NCBI GenBank assembly: GCA_963665265.2
Contig: OY762224.2
Location: 496,001-560,000 of the forward strand
Direction of reading: 5' to 3'
From: CAXXHQ01 sp963665265
GTDB taxonomy: Bacteria; Planctomycetota; Planctomycetia; Pirellulales; Thermoguttaceae
Length of the DNA: 64,000 nucleotides
The notes under the pieces were generated by a model. It had not been told where the DNA came from, did not search any database, and worked only from the letters and a program-made list of their open reading frames with translations. Shown here one piece after another: positions 34,999 to 43,118 of the stretch; the stretch's first letter is position 1; the number at the start of each line of letters is the position of its first letter. The translations under genes and the position numbers were made by a program.

Positions 34999-35463
34999 AT
35001 GTCGTCCATGCAAGAAAATGACAGTCGTCCGAATCTGACGCCAATCTTGGATATGGTGTTTCAGTTGATCACATTTTTCATGTTGGTGATCAATTTCAAA
35101 TCGGCGGCCATGGATTTATCGTTGAAGCTGCCGGTGATCGGTTCGGCGCGGCCATTGGAGACGCACGGCCAGGAAGACCTTTTGGTTTTGAACATTGACA
35201 ATCAGGGCAAATTGAGCGTGTACGGCGTTTCCCGCGACGTCGATAAGTACATCGTCGGCGAAGCGCACGCCAGTTTGCTTGCGGCGCAAGCGAGCAATCC
35301 CAAGATGCGTTTTGGCGACGAATTGCCGACGTTCGTGGTGATTCGGGCCGACCGGGCGACGCCGTTTCGATTGCTCAATCACGTGATTCGCGTTTGCCAA
35401 GAGAGCGGCTATCGCAAGTTCTCGTTAAAGGCGTTGAATCGCGAGGAAGGGCCGGGCTCATGA
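34999..35463 (+). CDS. ExbD/TolR-like protein 1
   Basis: 154 residues from the ATG at 34999. The single N-terminal helix carries LTPILDMVFQLITFFMLV, with the conserved aspartate of the proton path and the Pro-Ile-Leu-Asp start usual in ExbD. The periplasmic domain (about 60-150) has the ExbD ferredoxin-like fold features VVIRADRATPFRLLNHVIRVC. It functions with the ExbB protein just upstream (51 bp away) and a second ExbD whose start overlaps its stop (ATGA). Confidence 0.93.
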   Translation: MSSMQENDSRPNLTPILDMVFQLITFFMLVINFKSAAMDLSLKLPVIGSARPLETHGQEDLLVLNIDNQGKLSVYGVSRDVDKYIVGEAHASLLAAQASNPKMRFGDELPTFVVIRADRATPFRLLNHVIRVCQESGYRKFSLKALNREEGPGS

Positions 35464-35969
35464 GGCGTCGACGTCGCATGCAATCGGAGGGGGTTGAGCT
35501 GAACATGGCGGCGATGCTGGACATGGCCTTTCAGTTGCTAACGTTCTTTATTTTGACCTTTAGACCGGCGCCGATCGAGGGTCAGCTTCTGATGCATCTT
35601 CCTCCCGCGCAGCCGACGACGAACGTCAAGGCGACGGCGATGGCCGGCGCCGACGAAAAGAATAAGAATCCCGCGGCGGGGCTCAACACCCTCGTCATCA
35701 GCGTGTTTCCCGACGCCGGGGGCTACATCGACTCGCTCGCTCTCGGCGAAAATAAAGTCCAGTCGTTGCCGCAACTGAACTCTCAGCTAAAATCAATGTT
35801 CGGAGATCCCGACTTGATGTTCGATCAAGTGGTCGTGCAGGTCGGCGACCGATTGCGCTACGATGAATTGATGAAAGTGATGGACGTCTGCTCGCAGCAG
35901 AAGTTGCATAACGGACGGACATTGTCGAAGCTGAGTTTCGTTGAGTTGCCCACGCTTCCGGCGAAGTAA
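35460..35969 (+). CDS. ExbD/TolR-like protein 2
   Basis: 169 residues starting at the ATG that overlaps the previous stop. The start is basic (MRRRRRM), then the helix has LNMAAMLDMAFQLLTFFIL with the conserved aspartate. The periplasmic domain has VVVQVGDRLRYDELMKVMDVC, as in ExbD. Two different ExbD subunits in one operon agree with the ExbB5-ExbD2 stoichiometry being filled by a heterodimer. It differs from the first ExbD throughout the periplasmic part. Confidence 0.92.
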   Translation: MRRRRRMQSEGVELNMAAMLDMAFQLLTFFILTFRPAPIEGQLLMHLPPAQPTTNVKATAMAGADEKNKNPAAGLNTLVISVFPDAGGYIDSLALGENKVQSLPQLNSQLKSMFGDPDLMFDQVVVQVGDRLRYDELMKVMDVCSQQKLHNGRTLSKLSFVELPTLPAK

Positions 35970-36024
35970 TGGCGAGCCGAAGGCGGCCGCATTCAAAGTT
36001 TTACGCCGACGGCCTGGCCGTTTC

Positions 36025-37044
36025 ATGGAACGAATTATGCCCGCGTCTCTTTATCGCCGCCGTCGAGACGGAACCTCGACTTCAATGCGAGGCGGTTTGC
36101 TCCGCGCGCGGGCAGGTTTGCTCATGCTCGTTTCGCTCGGGCTAGTGATCTATCTTGCGAGCGATCCGCGGACGTGGCGTTGGTTGGCCTCGGAACGGGA
36201 ATCGACGACCGATACGGAGTCGGCGCGGCGGCCGGAAACTAATTCCCCGAACGACGAGAAAGCGGCGGCGCTTACGGTTCAAGGAACGGCCGCGGAGCCT
36301 TTGGACCGCGATCCGCACGAATCGGCCATGCTGACGAAGGAATTGGGCGCCGTCGGCGATCGAAGCGGACTGGGAGTCGAAGAGATGCCCGCCTATCGCC
36401 GGTTATTTTCGTGGAGCGACGCGAGGTCGTTCGACTCGATGCGGAAAGACGCGGCGACGAACGTTTTATTCACGCAGATTTGGGAACGCCCCGACCAGTA
36501 TCGCGGCAAACTGATCGCCCTTCGATTGCATGTGGTTCGATCAATCAAGTATCAGGCCGATGAAACGCCGAGTTGGGCGAGGACGGTTCACGAGCTTTGG
36601 GGGGCGACCGACGAGTCGAAGTCGTTGCCCTACGTCGTGGTTTGCGACGAGCTACCGACGGCGTTTCCTCAAGGACACGACGTTCGGGAGGAAATCGAAT
36701 TCGTCGGCTATTTTTTCAAGGTCATGTCGTATCAAGCGACGGACAAAGAACGCGCGGCGCCGCTGTTAATCGGCCGGGTAAAATGGATTCCGCGACGCGA
36801 TAAGCCGTTCACGTCGAAAGGATCGGGAACGTTTTGGCTGGCGATCGGCGTCGGGGGCGTTGCGCTGCTGGTCGTCGCGGGAACGTGGATTTGGGCGCGG
36901 CGGGCCCCTTCGGCTAAAATGATAGGGACCGTGAAGCCTCCTGTCGACGAAAGCGCCTACGCCGATTGGATCGATCGAGTCGGCGGCCTGAAGCTGCCTG
37001 GCGAGGAGCCGGATTACGGGAAAAAAAACGAGGACGAAGAATGA
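36025..37044 (+). CDS. Two-helix membrane protein of the ExbB/D operon
   Basis: 339 residues from the ATG at 36025 (another ATG at 36037). One helix near residues 33-50 follows a basic N-terminus; a second (about 272-294, FWLAIGVGGVALLVVAGTWIW) lies near the C-terminus. Between them is a periplasmic domain of about 220 residues with FTQIWERPDQYRGKLIALRLHVVRS and YVVVCDELPTAFPQG, which looks OB-like (a small beta-barrel) but I do not recognise the family with certainty. It lies between the ExbD genes and a TPR gene whose start overlaps its stop, so it is likely part of the same machine. Confidence 0.8.
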   Translation: MERIMPASLYRRRRDGTSTSMRGGLLRARAGLLMLVSLGLVIYLASDPRTWRWLASERESTTDTESARRPETNSPNDEKAAALTVQGTAAEPLDRDPHESAMLTKELGAVGDRSGLGVEEMPAYRRLFSWSDARSFDSMRKDAATNVLFTQIWERPDQYRGKLIALRLHVVRSIKYQADETPSWARTVHELWGATDESKSLPYVVVCDELPTAFPQGHDVREEIEFVGYFFKVMSYQATDKERAAPLLIGRVKWIPRRDKPFTSKGSGTFWLAIGVGGVALLVVAGTWIWARRAPSAKMIGTVKPPVDESAYADWIDRVGGLKLPGEEPDYGKKNEDEE

Positions 37045-39941
37045 CGATCGAATCGCGTCGAGCATTTCAATGGAAGTCGTTTTGCGTCCGTTTGGCGACG
37101 ATTTCGACGCTTGCTTCGTTCGCGGCTTCGTCGACGTTCGCCGCCGAGGAGCAGATGCGATTTTTACGCGCGCTGCAATCGGAGGGCTACGGAGCCCTTT
37201 CGCTCGTATATCTTGATTCATTGCACGATCGCAACCTCGTCGGGCCGGAATTGAAAGGGGCTTGGGAAACGGAACGGGCCGAGTCGATGCGGATCGCCGC
37301 GCAAGAGACTCGCGAGCCGGCGGCGCGTTTGCGGCTTCTTTCGGAGGTTAGCTCCGCGTTGCAGGCGAATTTGAAAAAGAGCGACAAGGGATTGCCGTTG
37401 GCCAGACTCCATCGAAACATCGGCGCCGCCGAGTCGGACATCGCCAAGGCCGTGCTGGAGATGAGCGGCGAGACGCGTTCGGCGAAGTTGCCCGACGGAG
37501 CGATGAAAGATTATCGCCGCGCGTTGGAGAAGGCGAAGAACGCCTATGGTCAAAGCGTCGCGGTTTGCCGAGGCCTCATGGAGAAACCGGACGAGGAGCC
37601 GCTTCCGTCGATGAGCGGACTGCCGGCGGCGAAAGAGAAATCGACTGCTCGCCGTAAAGAGGGCGAAAAACCGGCCGCGGCGTCGCCGGGGCCGGAAAGT
37701 CGGGAAAAGAAGGACGCGCGTGAATTGGCGATCGAAAGTCAATTCAATCAAGCGTTGGCCGGCTATACGCTCGCCCAATCGTATCCGGACCAGACTTCGC
37801 CGCAACGTCGCGATGAGTTGGACGCCGCCGCGAAATTGTTTGACGACGTTTATCAACGGAATCGGATTTACCGCGTCGGCTTGATTGCGCATCTTTGGTA
37901 CGGGAAAACGATGGAGGAGTTGCGTCAACGTCGGACCGCGTTGGACATTTACGACGAAGTGTTGGGCGGCGCGCCGAGCGTCGGCAAGGAGCGGCCGAGC
38001 CTCGATATGGAGGCGATTTTCGCCGAAGCGGAGCGTTCTCGCTTGCATCTGTTGGCGAGCGTCGATCGCGCGGCCGAAGTCGCCGATGAGGCCGACAAAT
38101 GGATCGAGGAGAACGAACCGGCTCGATCGACGGAAGGATTTCAAGGGGTTTTGCTCGAACAAGCCAAGTCGCTAATCGCCCTGTCGGCGCGTCAAAAGGA
38201 CGGCGAGGGGATGATGGGAAAGGCGATCGATCGTCTGACGGAGATGACGAAGACGCCCAGCTCCTACCGTGACGAAGCATCGAAGATGTTGCAGCGGTAC
38301 GCGAAGGGGAATCGCAAGGCGACGGCCGATTCGTTTGAAGAAGCGATGGGGCTGGCGCGGGCGTCGGCGACGTCGGGCAATTACGACGATGCGCTTGCCG
38401 GCTATCGCCGCGCCGCAGCGATGGCCAAAGAAAAAGGCGAGGCGAATCAAGAGGGAGCGGCGAAATTCGCGATCGCCCGAATCCTTCTTGCGCGGAATCG
38501 GTATGACGAGGCGAGCGAGGCTGCCGAGCAAGTCGCCCGAGAGCGTCCTAACGCGGCCTACGCGTTGCCTGCGGCGATGATGGCTTTACGCACGACTTCG
38601 GCGACGGCTTCGACGGCGAAAGATAAAGAGGCGGCGAAGAAGCGCGTCGCCGCGTTGGTCGATTTCATCGCTTCGCAGTGGTCGAACAGGCCAGAAGCGG
38701 AGGAGGCGAAAATTATTCGCGGCGAGACGGCCCTCGCATTGGGCGAATACGACGCCGCCGTCGAGATATTTGATTCGTTTTCGGCGAGTTCGTCGGCGTA
38801 CAAAAACGCCCGACTTTTGGCGGCGCAAACCGTCTGGCGCAAGTACCGCGAGGAAAAGAAGAAACCGACGAGCGAGCGAGACGAGGGCCAATTGAAAGAA
38901 TTGCGAGAGCGCGCGTTTAAGATCGTCGTCTCGGCGTTAAGCGTCGACGCGACGAAAGATTCGAGCGCTCAGCTTGAGTGGGACGCCCGGTTGCGCATCC
39001 TTTTAGCGGAGATGCAACTTGACGAGGGGAAAGCCGACGAGGCGATCCGAGCGCTTGCGCCATTGACGGCGAACCTGGAAAACCGAGGAATGATGTCGAA
39101 AGCTACGGCGGCCACGGCCCTCCGCGCGACGATTCGCGCCGACTTGCTGACGAAAGACGCTGACTCGGCTTCGAAGAACGCCGCTCGGCTCGCCGACTTG
39201 GGCGACGACTCGCCGCAGACGGTCGCTTCGGTGGCCGAGGCGTTGCGATTTCTCGCCGCCGAGCAAAAACGCGATCCAGGCGACGAATCGCGGAAGCGAA
39301 CGATCACGGACATTTTGAAGAAATTAGACGGGAAAAAACTTTCGCTGGCGGCGAAAGGGGCTGTGGCGGACGCCTTTCTCGTCGTGGGCGAAGGGAATCG
39401 CGCCGATAAACTGTTCAAAGAGATCGCCGAGGCGACGAAGAACGACGAGAGTTTGCGCGGCGCCGAAGCGGCGGCCGCGGCTCAAGCGCGTCGACAAATG
39501 GTCGCTAGCTTGCTCAGCTCGAAAAAATACGCCGACGCCTTGTCGCTGACTGAGCAATTACTCAAGGACAATCCGCGCTCGTTGGCGATTCAGACGACGA
39601 AGGCGCGAATTTTGCAGGCTTGGGGCGAAGACGCCGACGTGAAAGCGGAGGAACGAAAGCGGCGCTTGCAAGAGGCGTACGAGGCTTGGTCCGGAGTTCG
39701 CGTTTCTCTTGCTCAATCTCCCCAAAAGCCGGCGGAGTTCTTCGAGGCGATTTATAACGCCGCCTCCTGCGCCGTGGCGATCAGCCAAAACTCGCAAGAT
39801 AAAAGTCGATTGGCCGACGCCCGGAAGTTGCTAAAAACGACGCTGACGCTTTACCCGCAGCTTGGCGGAAATGCGGGAATGAAGGGGAAATACGAAGAAT
39901 TGTTGAAAAAATGCCGCACTCTTGAGGAGCGGATTCAGTAA
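37041..39941 (+). CDS. Large exported TPR-type protein of the ExbB/D operon
   Basis: 966 residues from the ATG that overlaps the upstream stop codon. A signal peptide (about 12-36, STFAAEE) leads into a helical protein with many TPR-like pairs (for example SATSGNYDDALAGYRRAAAMAKEKG and ARILLARNRYDEASEAAEQVA). A Lys/Glu-rich linker lies near 205-245. TPR superhelices bind other proteins, so this could be the periplasmic scaffold of the ExbB/ExbD system or its link to the toroid protein. It closes the operon; 123 bp without a clear terminator separate it from the next gene. Confidence 0.85.
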   Translation: MTIESRRAFQWKSFCVRLATISTLASFAASSTFAAEEQMRFLRALQSEGYGALSLVYLDSLHDRNLVGPELKGAWETERAESMRIAAQETREPAARLRLLSEVSSALQANLKKSDKGLPLARLHRNIGAAESDIAKAVLEMSGETRSAKLPDGAMKDYRRALEKAKNAYGQSVAVCRGLMEKPDEEPLPSMSGLPAAKEKSTARRKEGEKPAAASPGPESREKKDARELAIESQFNQALAGYTLAQSYPDQTSPQRRDELDAAAKLFDDVYQRNRIYRVGLIAHLWYGKTMEELRQRRTALDIYDEVLGGAPSVGKERPSLDMEAIFAEAERSRLHLLASVDRAAEVADEADKWIEENEPARSTEGFQGVLLEQAKSLIALSARQKDGEGMMGKAIDRLTEMTKTPSSYRDEASKMLQRYAKGNRKATADSFEEAMGLARASATSGNYDDALAGYRRAAAMAKEKGEANQEGAAKFAIARILLARNRYDEASEAAEQVARERPNAAYALPAAMMALRTTSATASTAKDKEAAKKRVAALVDFIASQWSNRPEAEEAKIIRGETALALGEYDAAVEIFDSFSASSSAYKNARLLAAQTVWRKYREEKKKPTSERDEGQLKELRERAFKIVVSALSVDATKDSSAQLEWDARLRILLAEMQLDEGKADEAIRALAPLTANLENRGMMSKATAATALRATIRADLLTKDADSASKNAARLADLGDDSPQTVASVAEALRFLAAEQKRDPGDESRKRTITDILKKLDGKKLSLAAKGAVADAFLVVGEGNRADKLFKEIAEATKNDESLRGAEAAAAAQARRQMVASLLSSKKYADALSLTEQLLKDNPRSLAIQTTKARILQAWGEDADVKAEERKRRLQEAYEAWSGVRVSLAQSPQKPAEFFEAIYNAASCAVAISQNSQDKSRLADARKLLKTTLTLYPQLGGNAGMKGKYEELLKKCRTLEERIQ

Positions 39942-40064
39942 TTGGGCGATCCGCCTCTCCTCGGGCGCCGTTAATCCGGGCACGAAAAAAGCCGCTTGAC
40001 CGTTACTTTTTCCCTTTTTCGGCGTTAAAATCTAAGAAAGGGGCGTCGGCCTGGCGGATGAATC

Positions 40065-41651
40065 ATGCATGCGACATTGGCGATTGCGTTTTTATTGACC
40101 GCGATCGGACTTGCTCCGGAAACGAAGCGGGCGCCGATCGAGCCCTTCGAATCTTCCGCCTCTCTTACGCCGCAAGGAAAGATTGATCAGATCGTCTTCG
40201 CGCGATTGAAGAAATCGGGCGTATCGCCCGCTCCGCTCTGCTCCGACGCCGTTTTCGTTCGCCGCGTATTTCTTGACGTGATCGGCACGCTGCCGACCGC
40301 CGCCGAAGCGAAGGATTTCATCGCCGATCAGAGCTCGAAAAAGCGGAGCGAGTTAATCGACCGCGTATTGCAGCGGAAAGAGTTTTCTTTCTATTGGGCG
40401 ATGAAGTGGAGCGATCTTCTGCGAGTGAAGTCGGAGTACCCGATCAACCTTTGGCCGAACGCCGCGCAGAACTATCATCATTGGATTCAAACGCAGCTCA
40501 AGGAAAACGTTCCTTACGACCGTTTCGTCCGTGAGTTGCTCGTTTCGAGCGGGAGCAACTTTCGCGTGCCGGCGGTGAACTTCTATCGCGCGATGCAGAG
40601 TCGCGAGCCGACTGGAATCGCCCAGACCGTCGCGTTGACGTTCCTGGGGGTTCGAGCGGAAAGCTGGCCGAAGGAGCGTTGGGCGGAGACGGCCGCCTTC
40701 TTCTCGCAGATGGAATATAAGGGGACCGAACAGTGGAAGGAAGAGATAGTACAATTCGACGCAAAGAAGGCTTTGAGTCAAGAGAACTCCGGACCGACCG
40801 AACTTGCGGCGCCGGACGGCGTGAAAGTGATCGTGAGCTTCGGCCAAGATCCGCGCGAAGCGTTCGCCGACTGGCTGGTTTCGCCCAAAAATCCTTGGTT
40901 CGCCAAATGCGCGGCGAATCGCGTTTGGTCGTGGCTGACGGGACGAGGAATCGTGCATGAGCCTGACGACTTCCGGCCGGACAATCCGCCGAGCGATCCG
41001 GAACTGCTTGCTTTCCTTGAACGCGAGTTGATCGCCTCGCATTACGATTTGAAGAGGGTTTATCGATTGATTCTCAATTCGAAGACGTATCAGCTTTCGT
41101 CGATTCCGGCGAGCGATACGAACCGAAATGACTCGTACTTTTCGCATTATCCGCTTCGTCGTTTGGAGGCTGAAACGCTGATTGACGCGATTTGCCAAGT
41201 GACGGGATCGAGCGAGAAGTACGAGAGCGCCGTGCCCGAGCCTTTCACGGTGATTCCCGAGGACCAGCGTTCGATAGAGTTGGGCGACGGCAGCGTGACG
41301 AGTTCGTTTTTGGAGATGTTCGGTCGTTCTCCCCGCAACTCCGGATTGGAGAGCGAACGCAATAGTCGGCCGAGCTCCGAGCAAGCGATGCACTTGCTCA
41401 ACTCCAGTCACATTCAGAGAAAGATCGATCAGAGCGACAAATTACGCAATATTTTTCAATCGAAGCGAAAACCGAAGGAAATCGTCGAGGAGATTTACTT
41501 AACGATTCTTTCGCGTTATCCGACCGAGGACGAATTGAAGGCGTTGAAGGATTACTCGCAGCCCGGTCAAAACGGCCCCAAAGGGCGACGTCCGATAGTA
41601 GACGCCGTTTGGGCGTTGATCAATAGCGAAGAGTTTTTGTATCGCCACTAG
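40065..41651 (+). CDS. DUF1549/DUF1553 domain protein, secreted
   Basis: 528 residues with a short signal-like N-terminus. The DUF1549 part (about 30-240) contains VRRVFLDVIGTLPTAAEAKDFI and NVPYDRFVRELL. The DUF1553 part (about 265-520) contains WLVSPKNPWFAKCAANRVWSWLTGRG, LEFLERELIASHYDLKRVYRLILNS-type sequence and RLEAETLIDAI. These domain pairs are hugely expanded in planctomycetes and are usually found with a DUF1501 protein, as here. Many relatives also carry a cytochrome-c-like domain, absent in this one. The biochemical role is unknown; binding or breakdown of complex organic matter has been proposed. First gene of a three-gene operon. Confidence 0.93.
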   Translation: MHATLAIAFLLTAIGLAPETKRAPIEPFESSASLTPQGKIDQIVFARLKKSGVSPAPLCSDAVFVRRVFLDVIGTLPTAAEAKDFIADQSSKKRSELIDRVLQRKEFSFYWAMKWSDLLRVKSEYPINLWPNAAQNYHHWIQTQLKENVPYDRFVRELLVSSGSNFRVPAVNFYRAMQSREPTGIAQTVALTFLGVRAESWPKERWAETAAFFSQMEYKGTEQWKEEIVQFDAKKALSQENSGPTELAAPDGVKVIVSFGQDPREAFADWLVSPKNPWFAKCAANRVWSWLTGRGIVHEPDDFRPDNPPSDPELLAFLERELIASHYDLKRVYRLILNSKTYQLSSIPASDTNRNDSYFSHYPLRRLEAETLIDAICQVTGSSEKYESAVPEPFTVIPEDQRSIELGDGSVTSSFLEMFGRSPRNSGLESERNSRPSSEQAMHLLNSSHIQRKIDQSDKLRNIFQSKRKPKEIVEEIYLTILSRYPTEDELKALKDYSQPGQNGPKGRRPIVDAVWALINSEEFLYRH

Positions 41652-41702
41652 TTTGCGTCGTGCGTCGCGATTAATTTCGGAGACGGTTTGGGAGAAGCGA
41701 TC

Positions 41703-43118
41703 ATGAGTTACGACGGTCCGCGAACTCGAATCCTGCACGGGGCCGATTTTCTATTTGGCGAATCCGGCGACGAATCGGCTCTCTCGCGCCGCGACGTTCT
41801 TCGCTTAGGCGCGATCGGAGCGGGAGGTTTGCTTCTTTCCGGCGGGATGTCGTTGCAGGCCCTTGCCGCAAAGGCCTCGACGCAGCCGAAAACTTCGACC
41901 GCGTCGAACGCCAAGGCGAAGGCGATTATTCAGATTTGGATGTGGGGCGGTCCCTGCCACATCGACACCTACGATCCCAAGCCCGAGGCCGGCAACGACT
42001 ACAGCGGCCCGCTCTCGAAGCCGATTGAAACGAACGTCAAGGGAGCGCGAATCTGTCAATTGCTTCCGGAGCTGGCCAAAAAAGCCGATAAGTATTCGCT
42101 CATTCGGAGCATGACGCATGGGGTAAACGGGCACGAGACCGCTTCGTACATGGTGCAAACCGGGCGTAAGGCGGGCGAACGCTTAGTCTTTCCGTCGGTC
42201 GGCGCCGTAACGTCGCTCTATAAAGGATACGACGCCGGCTATAAGGACATGATTCCGCCGTATATCGTTTTGACCGAGACGCCGGGCCGTTTTCCGGAGA
42301 GCGGATTCTTGGGCAATCGATACAAGCCCTTCATTACCGGCGGCGATCCGTCGCAGCAGCGATTTGCCGTCGAAGGGATCGTGGCGCCGGGCATGACGGA
42401 TCAACAGCAGCGAGATCGCCGCGAATTGCTCGAAAAATTAAACGCGCTTCGCAAGGCGACGAAAAACGATCCGAACTCGAAAGCGGCGGCCGACGCCGAA
42501 CGACAAGCCTATGACTTAATTCTCGGCGACGGCGGAAAGCTCTTCGATCTTTCGCAGGAAAAGGATGCGCTCCGCGATCGATACGGCCGCAACAAATTCG
42601 GTCAATCGTGCTTAATGGCCCGGCGACTGGTCGAACGCGGCGTTCCGTTCGTCACGATCAACTACGGCGGCTGGGATACGCACAAGCAGCATTTTCCGAC
42701 GATGAATCGAAAACTGCCCGAGATGGATAAAGGATTGGCGACGCTGCTTGAAGACCTTGCGGATCGCGGCCTGCTCGATAGCACGATCGTTTGGCAGAGC
42801 GGCGAATTCGGTCGCACGCCGAAAGTGGCGTGGGAGGAGCCGTGGAACGGCGGGCGCGGACACTGGGGGAACGTCTTTTCGGCGCTCGTCGCCGGAGGCG
42901 GCTTTAAAGGCGGACAAGTCGTCGGCGCCTCGACCGCCAAAGGGGAGGAAGTGAAAGATCGGCCGGTCTATCCTTGCGATTTGATCGGCGCATTTTATGA
43001 ATTGCTCGGCGTGAGCGCCGACGCCAAGCTTCCGCATCCCGAAGGCCTGGAAGTGCGCGTTTTGCCGACGGCCGAGGAAATCGGCAAAACAGGCGGCCGT
43101 CTCAGCGAAATCCTATGA
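41703..43118 (+). CDS. DUF1501 domain protein (sulfatase-like fold)
   Basis: 472 residues from the ATG at 41703, which has GGAG 9-12 bp upstream. The N-terminus (SRRDVLRLGAIGAGGLLLSGGM) is a twin-arginine-type signal, so it is exported folded. The body has QIWMWGGPCHIDTYDPKPEA, LIRSMTHGVNGHETASYMVQTGR, GGWDTHKQHF and SGEFGRTP, standard DUF1501 landmarks in the alkaline-phosphatase/sulfatase superfamily; metal ligands and substrate are not experimentally defined. Its stop overlaps the next start (ATGA). It is the partner of the DUF1549/DUF1553 protein upstream. Confidence 0.93.
   Translation: MSYDGPRTRILHGADFLFGESGDESALSRRDVLRLGAIGAGGLLLSGGMSLQALAAKASTQPKTSTASNAKAKAIIQIWMWGGPCHIDTYDPKPEAGNDYSGPLSKPIETNVKGARICQLLPELAKKADKYSLIRSMTHGVNGHETASYMVQTGRKAGERLVFPSVGAVTSLYKGYDAGYKDMIPPYIVLTETPGRFPESGFLGNRYKPFITGGDPSQQRFAVEGIVAPGMTDQQQRDRRELLEKLNALRKATKNDPNSKAAADAERQAYDLILGDGGKLFDLSQEKDALRDRYGRNKFGQSCLMARRLVERGVPFVTINYGGWDTHKQHFPTMNRKLPEMDKGLATLLEDLADRGLLDSTIVWQSGEFGRTPKVAWEEPWNGGRGHWGNVFSALVAGGGFKGGQVVGASTAKGEEVKDRPVYPCDLIGAFYELLGVSADAKLPHPEGLEVRVLPTAEEIGKTGGRLSEIL

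Noticed and set aside
40353..41411. A 352-codon minus-strand frame opposite the DUF1549/1553 gene
   Set aside because: Antisense shadow of a gene with clear family motifs.
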